A stretch of 64,000 bases of DNA, taken from NCBI GenBank assembly GCA_028023455.1, contig JAQFVV010000071.1, positions 5,410,650-5,474,649 on the forward strand, read 5' to 3'. The translations under genes were made by a program, and so were the position numbers. Under the pieces are notes generated by a model that was not told the origin of the DNA, did not search any database, and was given only the letters and a program-made list of their open reading frames with translations. The stretch comes from Epiperipatus broadwayi. Lineage: Eukaryota; Onychophora; Udeonychophora; Euonychophora; Peripatidae. The stretch's first letter is position 1; each line of letters starts with the position of its first letter. Of the stretch, positions 1-11,320 are shown one piece after another.

Positions 1-124
1 AGTAATCTTCGAAGGTTTTTCTCAGAAGAAAATAAAGATTAATAATCATGAATTAGAAAATAGTAACAGTGGCAAATACTTTGGCTAAATTATTAATGCT
101 ATGGAAATATAATATATGGTATTA

Positions 125-645
125 ATTATAGAATTAAACTTAGACTGAGTGCTTTTGGTATTAAAAATAAATATATACCTATGTATTTGAAAAGGAAAGA
201 TTTTAATAATTGTGTTTTACCAAATCTTACTTATCAATTCAAGACCTGGGCACTTAACAGAAGACCAATACAGACATTTCAATCATTCAGTGAAATATTA
301 AGAGATGTATGTTAGGAGTAATGAGCAGAGATTGAAGTGAAATATATGGATGTGAGAACAAATAGATATTACTGAAATGATTAAAAGAATTAAGAAATTA
401 AAAATGGAACTTGGTTAGACATATTATTAGAAGATATGATAATATAAATTGCCAGTTGAAGCTTCAAATTGGATCTCATAAGAGTGTAAAAGATCTAGAA
501 AAAAACCCACATGTAAGATGACATACATCAAATAAGAAAGCTTTCTAGTATGATGTAGAAAAGAGACAATACAGATCAGAGAAACTTGATTAAATCTTAG
601 AGACGTTCATCCTACAGTGGAATGATAATATTTGAAAAAGATGAT
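125..645 (+). mobile_element. RTE-like LINE, 3' end fragment (decayed)
   Basis: Translation around 210-300 gives CVLPNLTYQFKTWALNRRP, the C-terminal signature of RTE-like endonuclease/reverse-transcriptase proteins (family pattern CVLPxxTYGxxTW). Near 415-440 WLDILLE matches the family's WxGHxxR block. Near 605-630 the line corresponds to the family's final ETFxLQW block. The pieces lie in order but in shifting frames with many stops, so this is a dead, 5'-truncated copy. The tail after about 640 has ATGATG-like repeats, as at the ends of the copies near 12150 and 27535. Only the region downstream of the reverse transcriptase core is present. The family assignment rests on recognised motifs, not on a search. 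Confidence 0.7.
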
Positions 646-1485
646 GGTACATATAAATATCAAAACATGTATTCATGTACTATATATTGTTGGGATATTA
701 TTTACAAATGCATTTATATAAATCTTGGTGTGAAAAATTTGGCTTAATCATTAGAAGTTAATAAGATGAATTGATCAGACATTATAATTATGAAATATTC
801 AAAATCAAGTTTAGTACATTGATTAGAGTCTTAATCATATTTCAATCATGTTTTTTTCTATTGTGATACATTTCAAAATAAATTAAATAAACATAAATTT
901 ACAAATAGATATTAAAACTTAAGAGATAGGAGTGATTCTATCATCTGGGACAAGTCAAGGCATGATACAGTAAGATTGGCAGTAAAAAGGGTGACTTTGA
1001 ATGATGGTCAGTAATGGGTGCTGTATTACTTTTTAGAAATAGCATATGTTCTTATGAATAATAATTTAAAATGCATAGATGTTCATAATATTAAACTCTA
1101 TTATCTTTTTTTTCATTGATTCAGAAATAGAAGAATATCTGAACACATTTTTTAATATCATGTACACATATTGTGTACACATTTATGCTACATCTATGAT
1201 TGATAGTTATCGAATCTAGTATAAAGCATCTATTCATTAAATTAATATATATATTGAAGCTGAAAATATAGTACATATTACTGCTTCACCTAGTGCCAAT
1301 GTCATCAGCACTAGTATGGGTTTGAACCCAGTCTTAAATATTAACTGACACCCATCTCATAATAGGTGGTAGTATATTTATAATCAATATTATAATCTTG
1401 TATCTAACTTATATTTCATTAATTTTATTTTATAATTAAAATATTTGAAACCAGGCACTCTTCACAAACCTGGGAGCTTAATTGT
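646..1485. other. AT-rich stretch, no gene recognised
   Basis: No coding pattern is visible. A short segment near 1270-1345, with a GTGCCAATGTCATCAGCACTAG-like run and TTTGAACCCAG, resembles a decayed tRNA-derived repeat but is too short to assign. Confidence 0.4.
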
Positions 1486-1580
1486 AAGTATAGAGGATTT
1501 GAACTCAGATTTTCCAGCACCCTTCAACTATCCACACTATCTCATACAACTGATACACATGATCACACACATGTAGAAAA

Positions 1581-1648
1581 GATTAATAATCACCAATATA
1601 GTATTTTGTGCTAAACCAGCATTCATCAGTTGGTCCAGACTATCATCT
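1581..1648 (-). ncRNA. Hammerhead ribozyme relic, family 1 (left arm)
   Basis: Read on the minus strand: ACCAA, CUGAUGA, stem II AUGCU-GGUUU-AGCAC, then AAAA where GAAA is required, then a short stem III and UUGGU. Stem I (ACCAA/UUGGU) pairs perfectly. The essential G12 is changed to A, so self-cleavage is not expected. The AGCACAAAA sequence fits CpG decay of an ancestral AGCACGAAA. Confidence 0.7.
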
Positions 1649-1945
1649 CTAACACATATATATAATCAATGCTCAGTTTATATTAAGATAGCAAATTTTC
1701 ATACTTTAATGGACAGGCTTCAATCCACCGCAACCTCCAACTTTTCAACCATCCATATCATTGAAAATCTGATGATGAAAACTCAAATCCCATGCTGATG
1801 CTAATATTATTGCCATGCCCATCAGATTTTCAATGATATGGATGGCTGAAAAGTTGGAGGTTGCAGTGGATTGAAGCCTGCCCATTAAAGTATGAAAATT
1901 TGCTATCTTAATATAAACTGAGCATTGATTATATATATGTGTTAG

Positions 1946-2015
1946 AGATGATAGTCTGGACCAACTGATGAGTGCTGGTTTAGCATGAAATATGTATATT
2001 GGTGATTATTAATCT
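1946..2015 (+). ncRNA. Type I hammerhead ribozyme with intact core (family 1)
   Basis: CUGAUGA lies at 1965-1971 and GAAA at 1987-1990. Stem II (1972-1986) is G-U then UGCU/AGCA with a GGUUU loop. Stem III is AUA/UAU (1990-1992 with 1995-1997) around a two-base loop. The predicted cleavage follows A1998 (UA, an allowed NUH site). Inner stem I is ACCAA (1960-1964) with UUGGU (1999-2003). An internal loop follows, then an outer helix (AGAU near 1946 with AUCU near 2012). All conserved core bases (C3, U4, G5, A6, G8, A9, G12, A13, A14, A15.1-U16.1) are present. This is the type I form with a minimal stem III known from schistosome SINE-like repeats, Penelope-like elements and retrozymes. Activity is inferred. 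A very short stem III usually needs dimers or loop contacts to be active. Confidence 0.82.
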
Positions 2016-2109
2016 TTTCTACATGTGTGTGGTCATGTGTATCAGTTGTATGAGATAGTGTGGATAGTTGAAGGGTGCTGGAAAATCTGAGTTCAAATCC
2101 TCTATACTT

Positions 2110-5100
2110 TTATAATAGTTTATTTATTTTATAATATTTGTAGAAATGTATATTGTGTTTATTTTATTAAATTGACATTTAGTAAATAATTGAATCTTAG
2201 ATATCTATAAAATGTTACAAATATTTTAAATTCTTTATTAAAGTTCATTTTTCTTAAATTAATCAGTTGGTAACATTTTATATTTATCTTTTGATAAATG
2301 TACATTTAAGGATCAATTATGTAAACAGTGTAATATTTGTAAGAAATATTTTGTAAATTTCTATTTAAGTTTATGTCAAAAATTAAATTTGAAAGTCATT
2401 GTACCAAATTCCTAAAATTTTTCTGAATAAAATTTACATTTTTGTTAATCTAAATCTTAATTAAATAGACTTTCTTAGTACAATGACTGATAAACTGAAT
2501 ATGCTTGTTGCTGTTTTCTTTTAATTAGCAAATGAATCCTTGGGGCATGTTTAATGCAGGATTATAGATTTCCCTCCCAAGCAGACCCCAACCTCAGAGA
2601 ACTGCTTAGAGCAATTACAATTGGTGCTTGTCAATGTAGATTGAATCCTTTAGATAAGACCAGATCAGATAAATAGTGGAAAATTTTATGATTGAAAAAC
2701 AGTTTATTGAAGAACAGTTGATTGGAAAACAGTTCACTGAAGAGAGATATATAGTACATCTGCCTAAAGAATGACAGGGTAAAACATCGGCCGTTGCTTT
2801 CCAGAGCTCTGTTCCACCAGCTCATCAATGCCATTCCAGTGCTCTCAACACCTAGCCAAAGACTGTACTGTGTCAAGGAAGCCTGCTAAATGATCTGCTT
2901 TTATAACTGCCTGTTTTTACCGATTGGTTCTAAGGTAATCTTCAATTTGCTGCAAGCCTTTGATTCTAGCTTACTTTGTTTTCTAAATCGATATTAATTT
3001 ATATTATATATATATATATATGTAATGTTTATACAACTTAATTTTTAAATGTGTCTTTTAACTTTTTTCTCTTAAATTTAAAAATATAAATTCTTATAAA
3101 AGTCTCACATTATTTTGATGCGGCAAATTTAAATTAATTTTTTTGTTGGTTTATTTATAATATTGACATATTGAAACTACCAAGTATAAAACTCAATGAG
3201 CAACTAACTTCAAACCCTCTCTCTTTTTTTCTCCAGTTAAAAATCATTTTAGGAGACTTATTTCCGTTAAATTAATTAATAGAGAAAGCTCATTTAGTTT
3301 TGTACCTCATATTATAAAGTTATTTTAATAATTAAAATTATTTTAAAAGTTAGGTATATTATTATTATCTCCAATTTAAAATTGCCCTCATAATTATCTC
3401 GGAGAGAATAATTTATTTTTACTAAATCAGTTAAGTAAAGTCTATTAAAATTTTTATAAAACAAATATCTTAAAAGAGAATCACTTAAAGCACAGCTATC
3501 ATAGCATTTTCATATCAACTACTAACAATGTATATCTCATACGTATCTACTTTCATTTGTGTCAATAAAATAGTAAAATTATGATGTATAATTTATTATG
3601 ATATATGTTGTCAAACTTCACCAGAAGTGAGTTTGATATTTAATGCCCAGTCTGTTTATGTTAATTAAAGGACTGACTTATTTTGTAATCTTCCATGATA
3701 AACTATTTGATAACTCACCAATAAATGAAATATTTGGAAAGTGTGGAAAACAATTTATATTTTAAATTTTAATTCTTGCCTTCTCTTTTTATATTATATT
3801 TTATGATTCAGTCATTAATAGCCTAAGGTTTCTGGGGATTTTCTATTACATCAGGGAGCTGATTATTTTAATCAGGAATTTATTTATTATTTTCATTAGT
3901 GATACACTATCTATATATCTAAGGCATTATGTATTTATAGTTACAACCATTTGTTTATTATTATTATTAGTCTTGCTTTCCTACTTACTCCTCAGGACCT
4001 TCAGAAGTTTAAATATGACCAGTCCAATCTTTCACTTTCCCTCAAAGTAGACGTAGTTGATAACAAGGGATCCTTTTTCGGGCATTGCCTTTAAGATGTG
4101 TATGGAAAGTCCAGCACATCAAATCTATTATTATTATTCAGAGACATGTTTTGGTTGGAGAGCCAGCATTTCTCATTATCTACCTGTATATAACAGGGAT
4201 TTCTTTTAGTAAAGCCACCCAGAGGTTCATAACAGACCTCATTTATTCTTTTGTTGTAATCTATAATATCATACTGCCTTTATTATTCTATATATATATA
4301 TATTATATATAACCTATAAATATATATTCTATATATATATATATTTACAAACCTAAAATGCTCTCTGCTGTGATGGCATGTCTTTCGCCAACCAACCCAA
4401 TTAATTAGTTAAATCTGACTATATAATTGTCAATTATTTATTTAAGAACTATTTTGCTTTCCACACTCATTATATATAACTGATTTAAATGTAATAATGT
4501 TTTAAATACACATTGATCATGTCTTGTTATATATATATATATATATATATATAATAGATTTACAGTATTTGTAATCTCTTAAAGAGGGCTAATGATATTT
4601 TATTGCTGATTGATTCTTGGCAGACCAATTAACAAATTTTTACATTGTTATCAAAGCCGCATCAAAACGAATTCAAGAAATATAATAACCTAGTTGTATA
4701 AACATAACTTGACTTATTTTGTATAACAATAACCAATACCTTAATAAATTCCTATAATATTATTATTTTAAATTAGCTTAGCTTGTCATCACTCAGAATC
4801 TCTAATGTTAATTACTCTATTTATTTATAATATTTCTTTGATTTAAATTCACTTCTTTGTAATGTTGCCAGAAAGAATTATAATTATTACAGTTCAAACC
4901 ATTAGTAATCGATATCAAATCATATCTGTACCATTCTGCAATCATCAGAATTCATTAAATCATTAATTTCTCATATAAACCCTTTATTATTTTGAGTCTC
5001 TATGTGAATCATGACCTCCAACTGGGACGGAATAAAACCAAGCACTGCTAGTGTCATCACAAACGTTATCCATTAGTCAGAGAGGCAATAGTTCAGGCAA

Positions 5101-5511
5101 ATAGGTTAGGATTCACCCTTGCCCTGACATACGTATCTTGTGCATGGTTGGATTCAAGGTACTTTTGCTTGGATTATTGGTCTTGTTGAATGAATACACG
5201 ATTTTGACCGGCACAATATATATATTACTCATCAATCAAATGTTTTTAATGGATTGTTACTATAATAATGAATACAAATGAGGAGATAATATCCATAAAA
5301 TAGAGATAAACTTTAACTTTTGATGATACCAAGAAATTTGACTAATTAGCAATTCCTCAGGCCAGGCAAGTTTTTCTCATAAATCTATAATAGCTCTTTT
5401 GTTGAGATTTTTTGTTGAAGTAAAATGAATCCTTTTTTATTTTAGATATTTTGATTTGGCTTTATACTGAGATACACAATTTTAAACCCTACTTTTTTTT
5501 CCTTTTTTTTT
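2110..5511. other. AT-rich stretch, no gene recognised; a GC-richer island at 2520-2900
   Basis: The segment 2520-2900 is less AT-rich, with runs such as CCCAAGCAGACCCCAACC and AACATCGGCCGTTGCTTTCC, and two near-repeats of an AACAGTT(T/G)A(T/C)TGAAGA unit at 2697-2740. It could be an old LTR or repeat, but I cannot assign it. An open frame on the minus strand at 2631-2876 (81 codons) has no recognisable family. The rest holds short TA runs (3009-3021, 4291-4342, 4528-4553) and no coding pattern. A segment at 5020-5200 with GGTTGGATTCAAGG is possibly repeat-derived. Confidence 0.4.
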
Positions 5512-5612
5512 ATGTGTCATAGCATTAGCCAGGAAGTGAACCCACTAACCCGGAACAACTGCTTGTAAGGCAGCTGTGCTAACCTCTCGACCACCAACGC
5601 TTAACAATTTTA
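5512..5612 (-). mobile_element. tRNA-Val-like SINE fragment
   Basis: On the minus strand it reads GCGTTGGTGGTCGAGAGG (A-box region), then an anticodon arm CTGC-CTTACAA-GCAG with TAC in the anticodon position, then a broken B-box region. The copy at 22590-22690 has the same tRNA-like body. Here the T arm is interrupted: the GGGTT motif occurs twice with AGT between, an insertion of about 8 bases. It is followed by ATGTGTCA and an A-rich tail (the T run at 5501-5511 on the plus strand). It is a retroposed tRNA-derived SINE, not a functional tRNA gene, because the acceptor stem does not close. Confidence 0.65.
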
Positions 5613-6540
5613 AACCCTTCTTTTTGTTTGTATGTATATGTTTCTACAAGTATGTAAAATCAAAACAACTTTCAATTTATTTTGTTTTTGAAAGATCTTA
5701 ATTATAAATAAAAAGTAACAGGGTTTCTTCCTGCTACTGTCGCAACTTTAGCTATGAAGAAATTCAATCTTATTTAACATATGATTTTATTTTAAAATTT
5801 TAATGCATTTTTATATATGTTTTAAGTGAAACTTTATAAATATGCTTTTATCCCCTCTTTTTCAAATGTAATTTATTATTCCTTGACTTTTTTATAAAGT
5901 ATATTGAGTTTTATTTCACTAATATATATAAAATATAATTAATTTGTCTTCTGTTTATTTTCTTTTGCTCTAATTTTATGGCTTCAGAATGCTCATTTTA
6001 GCCATTAAAATATCAAATTCTTTCATCTGCAAATAATTATTCAAATCAAACTCATTTTTATCCGTTTTATTTGTTAGCCATCTTTAAAATTAACTCATAT
6101 TAGTATTATAATACGAAATTTGTATGCATACACACATATATAATAATAACCCTCTAATAACTAAAAAATAACTGTTTTTATTATTCGTTGGTTTTACTGT
6201 TTTTCCCTCTCTAAAATTGATTTTATTAGACTTTTTATTTATATATATTTAAAATCTTTATATTTATGGATATCGATAACAATTAACGCTCAAAATATGT
6301 AGTTATTAATTATCAATAATATTGTTTTAATTTTATATTTTCACCAAATGTATCGAATAGAAATCTAAAGTTTTTTTTTAATCTGTAATAATTATAAAAT
6401 TACTAGAGGCGTCTATGGATTATTTTTTATTGTTGTAGGCTTACATGTAGCAAGCGACTATTCTGGTTTAAAAAAAAATTCATCATTTAATCTTTATGTT
6501 TTAAAGTAACCTTTATTAAGTTACTATATCAAATCTCATA
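5613..6540. other. AT-rich stretch, nothing recognised
   Basis: Long A/T runs and no coding or repeat pattern I can name. Confidence 0.4.
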
Positions 6541-6909
6541 GGCCTGAATGTGCAGGGACCACATTCTATCGCCTGCAGTAGTGGGCCAAAGAGATTACAA
6601 TGCTACACTGATATTATACAATTGGGCAGTAACTCAAGCAGTCCAATCACCTTATTAACTTGTATCAAAGGACAGTCAATCAAGGGGATGCTTCCGTTCC
6701 TTCAAGGCAAAATCTATGCAGGGAAACTACTCTCAAACCTGACTGGCAGGTCCCCAAACTACTTTCCTCAGAGCCCATCTATGCCCAGACATAGCGAGAA
6801 CCCAGATCCACCCCTTGGACAAGGTTAATCCACATCACTCCCCTCCCCCCATAAGTGGGTTAGATTTATCTGGGTGTCCTATTGGTTCAGCCGATTAGAA
6901 CACTAACCG
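6541..6909. other. GC-richer block that hosts the hAT insertion
   Basis: Base composition is clearly different from the surroundings. It has runs such as GTCCCCAAACTACTTTCC, CCAGATCCACCCCTTGG and CTCCCCTCCCCCC. A 92-codon open frame runs on the plus strand at 6550-6828, and the minus strand is also open for long stretches; neither translation matches a family I know. The 8-bp target site ACTAACCG at 6902-6909 shows that this block continues directly at 11499 beyond the transposon. It could be part of an older repeat or a host exon or UTR. Function unknown. Confidence 0.4.
6902..6909. repeat. hAT target-site duplication, left copy
   Basis: ACTAACCG lies immediately before the terminal inverted repeat and is identical to 11491-11498. 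Eight bases is the diagnostic length for hAT insertion. Confidence 0.93.
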
Positions 6910-8115
6910 CAGGGCCGGCGGAAGCGGGCATGCAACGCATGCTAGGCATGCGGGCGCTGGCAGAAGGAGGCGCCATCACTGAGAGATTAGCATCTGAAAA
7001 AGAAGGCACCATCCCTGAGAAATTAAAACTCTACTAACAAAAATACTCACATTTGAAGAATATTATTCTCAAATGTTTATTTACAAAAATTATTGAGAGT
7101 AGATTATTGAAAATCATATGAAGTCATATTATATCTTATTAAATGACACACACAAGCAGGCCTGCACACAAGCTCTGCTTAATATTAAAAATATAAAACA
7201 ATCAAATCTATTATTTATCATGAACAATAAACTAAACATAAAGTTTATTATATTACAAATTTCATATTGTAATGTTTATATATATATATAGTACTTCTTA
7301 TAGTAAACTATAAGTAACTTTCTGCTAGCAAATATATAAATAAACACACACTAAAGTATTATAAATTAGAACTTATGTATGTATATGCGTATATATATAT
7401 TAGATCATGTACATAATTTTGAAATCGTAAGAAACGATTATAATATTGCAAAATAAAACATTTTCTAATTTTTTATTTAAATAATAATTTGATATAAATA
7501 TTCGAACGTGTATGTAATATATATTATAGGTATAATTCCAGTAAACTTAATATAATTTTTAGTTTACTTTTTATTTTATATATTTTAATCGTTGTCAAAA
7601 GTCTATTTTTTCTGCATACTAATTAGGTTTGCAAATTAATTACATACGTTTGCTTATGATGTTTATCGCAAATTTTAAAATCTTAGTAAGAACTTGTAAA
7701 CAATAATTATAATCCCAGGAAATTTTCTATTGAAATCGCAAATCAGGCCTGGCAGGCCACCTGTGTTAATTAGAAAAATATATGATAACAAAAGAAAATC
7801 TTGCCAATAGTAAAACTAAAATGTTCAATCAAGCGTAAAAAACTGGACACTTGAGTTATTTTAAAACCTGACCATTTTTAATGTCAATGGCTGAATATTT
7901 CCAATTTATTAGCTGCCTTTTTTAGGTAAACAAGTTAAACAACTTCTTCCCCTCCGCGTATAGAGTTTTGTATTTTGGCGCAAGAAGTAATTTGTGTTGG
8001 ACATCTAAATTAGCGATATATAATCTTAAGTATTAAGATACATGATGTAAATATATAAATTAGAGTCCGTATTTATTTATTTATTACATTTGAAAATTAT
8101 TTTAAAGTGGCGTTC

Positions 8116-10035
8116 ATGAGTAAAAGTAATATGGAATCAAAAACTAAGAAAAAACTATCCGGTGCACAAAATCGTAAATGCCAAGCTGAAAAAATAGCAA
8201 ACATTAAAAAACAAAGTGGATCACTTAATAAATATCTTAAAATATCAACTGCTTCTGAAATAGCTTATACTCAACAAGAACCAGAACCGTGCACATCATC
8301 TAGATCACAGGGAATTGTTGAAAATATTGAACAAGATTTTAGTAAGAAACAGTTAAGTGACAACAAAGTCATTGTGCCAATATCATATCAAATGTGTACA
8401 AATTTAGAAGATCCAGCTGAATGGAATAAAATCGATGACAAACTACGTGTTATTTTAGTAGAAATGGGGCCTGTTCAAAAGAAAGATATTATATATCCGA
8501 ACGATGTACATGGCCGTAAATTTTCTGATGTATATTATAATAGAAAAATGGAAAACGGAGAAGTAGTTTTTCGAAAATGGCTTATTTATTCTGAAATTTT
8601 GAACTCTGTGTTTTGCTTTTGTTGCAAAGTTTTTGGATCTACTGAATCTAGCCTCATAGAAGGATACAATAATTGGAGAAATTTAAGTACAACTTTACAC
8701 AGACATGAAACTAGTATGGCTCACATGAAAAGTTTATTGAATTGGAATGAACTTGAGAAAAGATTAAAAAACAAAATTACTATTGATTGTCAATCTCAAA
8801 ATTTATATGAAATGGAAAAGAAACATTGGAGGAGTGTTTTGGAATGGCTGATTGAAATTATCAAATTCCTTGGTAGTCAAAATTTAGCATTTCGCGGATC
8901 ATCTGATAAATTATACAAAAAAAATAACAGAAATTTTTTAAAATTAATTGAATTATTTGCGAAGTTTGATCCCGTTATGGAAAATCATGTTGAGAGGGCC
9001 CTAGATCAAAACAATAGAGTACATTATTTGAGCAAAGATAGCCAAAATGAATTATTGGAAATTTTAAGTACAGCAATTAGGGAAACAATTTTATTATCGA
9101 TAAAGAAATCCAAATATTATTCTATTATTTTAGATTGTACACCAGATGCAAGTAAAACTGAACAAATGACCATAATTATTTGCTTCGTTTTTTGTAATAA
9201 TGGAACGGTTAAAATTAGAGAAAACTTTTTAGGTTTCATAGATATAACAGATTCCACTGGACGAGGTTTATGTACAACAATAGGTGAACAACTGGAAAAA
9301 TGGAAGATTCCCATTGAAGACATGCGTGGTCAAGGGTATGATAATGGGGCCAACATGAAAGGCAAAAAGGCTGGACTTCAAAATTTGATTTTAACCAAAA
9401 ACCCTCGTGCATTTTACGTACCATGTGCTGCTCATTCTTTAAACTTAATCATAAACGATGCCGCCAAAGTCAATGTAGATACAATTGGTTTTTTTGCAAT
9501 TGTTCAAAAAATATACAATTTTTTTTCATCATCTTATAAACGGTGGTCAATCCTTTTAAAATTTATTAAAACTTTAACTCTAAAACAACCATCAGAAACA
9601 CGATGGGAAAGCAGAATTGATGCAATCCGGCCTCTACGGTATCAGTTGGGTGAAATTTATGATGCACTGTATGAAATAATGAACAACGAATCTTTTAATA
9701 GAGAAATTCAACATGAAGCTCAATCACTCAGCACTAACCTTAAGGATTACAAATTTATTTGTTCTTTAATAATTTGGCATGATATATTAAATAGAATAAA
9801 TCCTGTCAGTAAAATGCTCCAAAATGTAAATATGAATGCTTCACTTGCTTTAGAATCGATCGCAAATCTAAATAAATTTTTACGAGAATATCGATCAGAT
9901 TCAAATTTCAAAAACATTCTCAAAATTGCAGATGAACTTAGCGAAGAGGTTGATGGAGAGAAAGAATTTAAAACTGCCAAAGAAGTTCGACAACGGAAAA
10001 AAACTCGTCAATTTGATTACGAGCATCAGGACTGA
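8116..10035 (+). CDS. hAT transposase, N-terminal and catalytic part (frameshifted)
   Basis: Cut-and-paste transposase of the ZMYM1-like hAT group. The frame is open from a GTG at 8107, but the first ATG is at 8116, which I take as the start; residue numbers count from 8107. Residues 1-60 are basic. Residues about 135-215 form a TTF-type zinc finger (C170, C172, C173, then H198, H200, H206). The DUF4371/RNase H-like region follows: LDCTPDASKTEQ with D343 as probable first catalytic Asp, GQGYDNGANM with D412 as probable second, CAAHSLNL at 440-447, and TRWES at 498-502. The frame runs into KKTRQFDYEHQD and a stop. In relatives this segment leads straight into the dimerisation region, which continues in the next frame from about 10029. 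One extra or missing base near 10030 therefore breaks the gene. A sequencing error would explain it equally well. Confidence 0.92.
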   Translation: MSKSNMESKTKKKLSGAQNRKCQAEKIANIKKQSGSLNKYLKISTASEIAYTQQEPEPCTSSRSQGIVENIEQDFSKKQLSDNKVIVPISYQMCTNLEDPAEWNKIDDKLRVILVEMGPVQKKDIIYPNDVHGRKFSDVYYNRKMENGEVVFRKWLIYSEILNSVFCFCCKVFGSTESSLIEGYNNWRNLSTTLHRHETSMAHMKSLLNWNELEKRLKNKITIDCQSQNLYEMEKKHWRSVLEWLIEIIKFLGSQNLAFRGSSDKLYKKNNRNFLKLIELFAKFDPVMENHVERALDQNNRVHYLSKDSQNELLEILSTAIRETILLSIKKSKYYSIILDCTPDASKTEQMTIIICFVFCNNGTVKIRENFLGFIDITDSTGRGLCTTIGEQLEKWKIPIEDMRGQGYDNGANMKGKKAGLQNLILTKNPRAFYVPCAAHSLNLIINDAAKVNVDTIGFFAIVQKIYNFFSSSYKRWSILLKFIKTLTLKQPSETRWESRIDAIRPLRYQLGEIYDALYEIMNNESFNREIQHEAQSLSTNLKDYKFICSLIIWHDILNRINPVSKMLQNVNMNASLALESIANLNKFLREYRSDSNFKNILKIADELSEEVDGEKEFKTAKEVRQRKKTRQFDYEHQD

Positions 10036-10612
10036 AACACCTCAAATACCTGAAGAAAAATTTAAAATAAACATGTTTTTTACACTTTTAGATGTAGCGA
10101 TTAATTCTTTAACAGAACGCTTTGAACTCCTCGAAGCATGTTATAATAATTTCAATTTTCTATATAAAATATCAGAAATTAATAAGAGCGAGTTACAAGC
10201 AAAATGCAAAGATTTAGAAAATATTTTGAAATTTGATAACAGTAAAGATATTAATGCTACAGATTTATTCGATGAATTATGTGCTTTTCGAGATATTTTT
10301 CAAAAGGATTTTTTAAATTCTCAAAACCCTTTCAAAACACTTAATTTTATAGTTTCTAATAATTTATCTATGCCAAACTTATCAATAGCTTTAAGAATAT
10401 TATTAACATTACCTGTTAGTGTTGCAAGCAGTGAACGCTCTTTTTCTAAGTTAAAATTAATTAAAACTTACTTGAGAACAACTATGTCACAAAAACGGCT
10501 TGTTAATTTGGCATTAATTGCTATTGAAAATGATATTTGTGCAGAACTGGAAATAAATACAATCATATCAAGGTTTATTAATATGAAGTCAAGGAGTATA
10601 AAATTATTATAA
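10029..10612 (+). pseudogene. hAT transposase, C-terminal dimerisation part (shifted frame)
   Basis: This is the continuation of the transposase in the next frame, from TPQIPEEKFKINMFF near 10035 to the TAA at 10610-10612. The C-terminal half is the hAT dimerisation (hATC) domain: LSIALRILLTLPVSVASSER (about 10378-10438), then SFSKLKLIKTYLRTTM and RLVNLALIAIE. The Glu of SER (10433-10435) matches the position of the third catalytic acid in hAT enzymes. The first ATG in this frame (9926) lies inside the upstream frame and is not a real start. Together with 8116-10035 the protein would be about 830 residues, normal for this group. Confidence 0.88.
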
Positions 10613-10803
10613 TTATAACATGTTTTGTAATGCATTTACTTTTTTTAACTGTATTTTCTTTTTTTTAATATTAAAAATTATTTATTTACATTGCCTTGTT
10701 TGTTTCCCTTAGAAAGATTTTGTACACTAATATTTATAACATGTAGGTGGTATACATTAAAGTGACCAGATTTTAACATTGGTAAAACGGGACACCATTG
10801 ACC

Positions 10804-10815
10804 GGGGGGGGGGGG
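10804..10815. repeat. 12-base G homopolymer inside the hAT 3' region
   Basis: Twelve consecutive G in a very AT-rich setting between the transposase stop and the palindromes. Homopolymers of the same length occur at 31347-31358 (G) and 53374-53385 (C). Confidence 0.9.
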
Positions 10816-10974
10816 CTGATTAAAAATTTGGTTTATATGGAGCGTTTATATAGATATAGCGTACATTAATAATAATAAATTAAATATGTATGTTTGTAAT
10901 ATTATCTTTTTTTAAAATTATTTCATTTATAAATTGTAAATTTATTATTAAATTTGCTAATATTTGCATAAATT

Positions 10975-11245
10975 TAGAGGTTAGAAAAATTAGCAAAAAT
11001 TTTAAAAATAATGGGTTTGTTAAAAACAGACAGTGACGCAAATAATAAATATGAAATTTAAAAAAAAAAAATATTTGAGATTAAAATATGTAAATGTTTT
11101 TCGAAAATTATTTTAAACATTTAAATATTTTAATCTCAAACATTATTTTTTTTAAATTTATTATATATATATATTTGAATCACTCTGTCTATTTTTAACA
11201 AACACATTATTTTTAAAATTTCTGCAAATTTTTCTAACATCTAAA
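10975..11245. repeat. Long AT-rich inverted repeat in the hAT 3' subterminal region
   Basis: Arms of about 120 bp pair around a centre near 11105. TTAGAAAAATTAGCAAAAAT at about 10981 pairs with ATTTCTGCAAATTTTTCTAA at about 11217. GTTAAAAACAGACAG pairs with CTGTCTATTTTTAAC. TTTGAGATTAAAATAT pairs with ATATTTTAATCTCAAA. There are mismatches and small indels. It could form a large hairpin, and may be a nested MITE or an accessory structure of the transposon. Confidence 0.8.
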
Positions 11246-11253
11246 TTTGCCGT

Positions 11254-11310
11254 GTTAAATTATATATTATTTCATACAAACCGTTTGTATGAAATAATAT
11301 ATAATTTAAC
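11254..11310. repeat. Near-perfect palindrome, 28-bp arms
   Basis: Arms 11254-11281 and 11283-11310 are exact complements with a single base between them. It directly follows the longer inverted repeat and precedes another palindrome at 11321. It lies about 180 bp from the transposon's right end. Confidence 0.93.
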
Positions 11311-11320
11311 AATCAATTTT

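Larger units (their letters stand above)
1486..2109. repeat. Family 1 hammerhead-bearing foldback element (palindrome)
   Basis: Two nearly identical copies of a repeat of about 300 bp face each other around a centre near 1795-1810. The left copy (1486-1790) is antisense to its ribozyme and the right copy (1815-2109) is sense. The arms match from GTATAGAGGATTTGAACTC at the left end to its complement ending at about 2107. Each arm carries, from centre outward, a TCAGATTTTCAATG block, a GGCTTCAATCCAC-type block, the hammerhead, and an outer tRNA-like end with a B-box-like GAGTTCAAATCC. The same layout recurs at 33062-33535, 61075-61540 and 62566-63350. It could be a true foldback element or two retrocopies joined head to head. 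No open reading frame is present. Confidence 0.85.
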
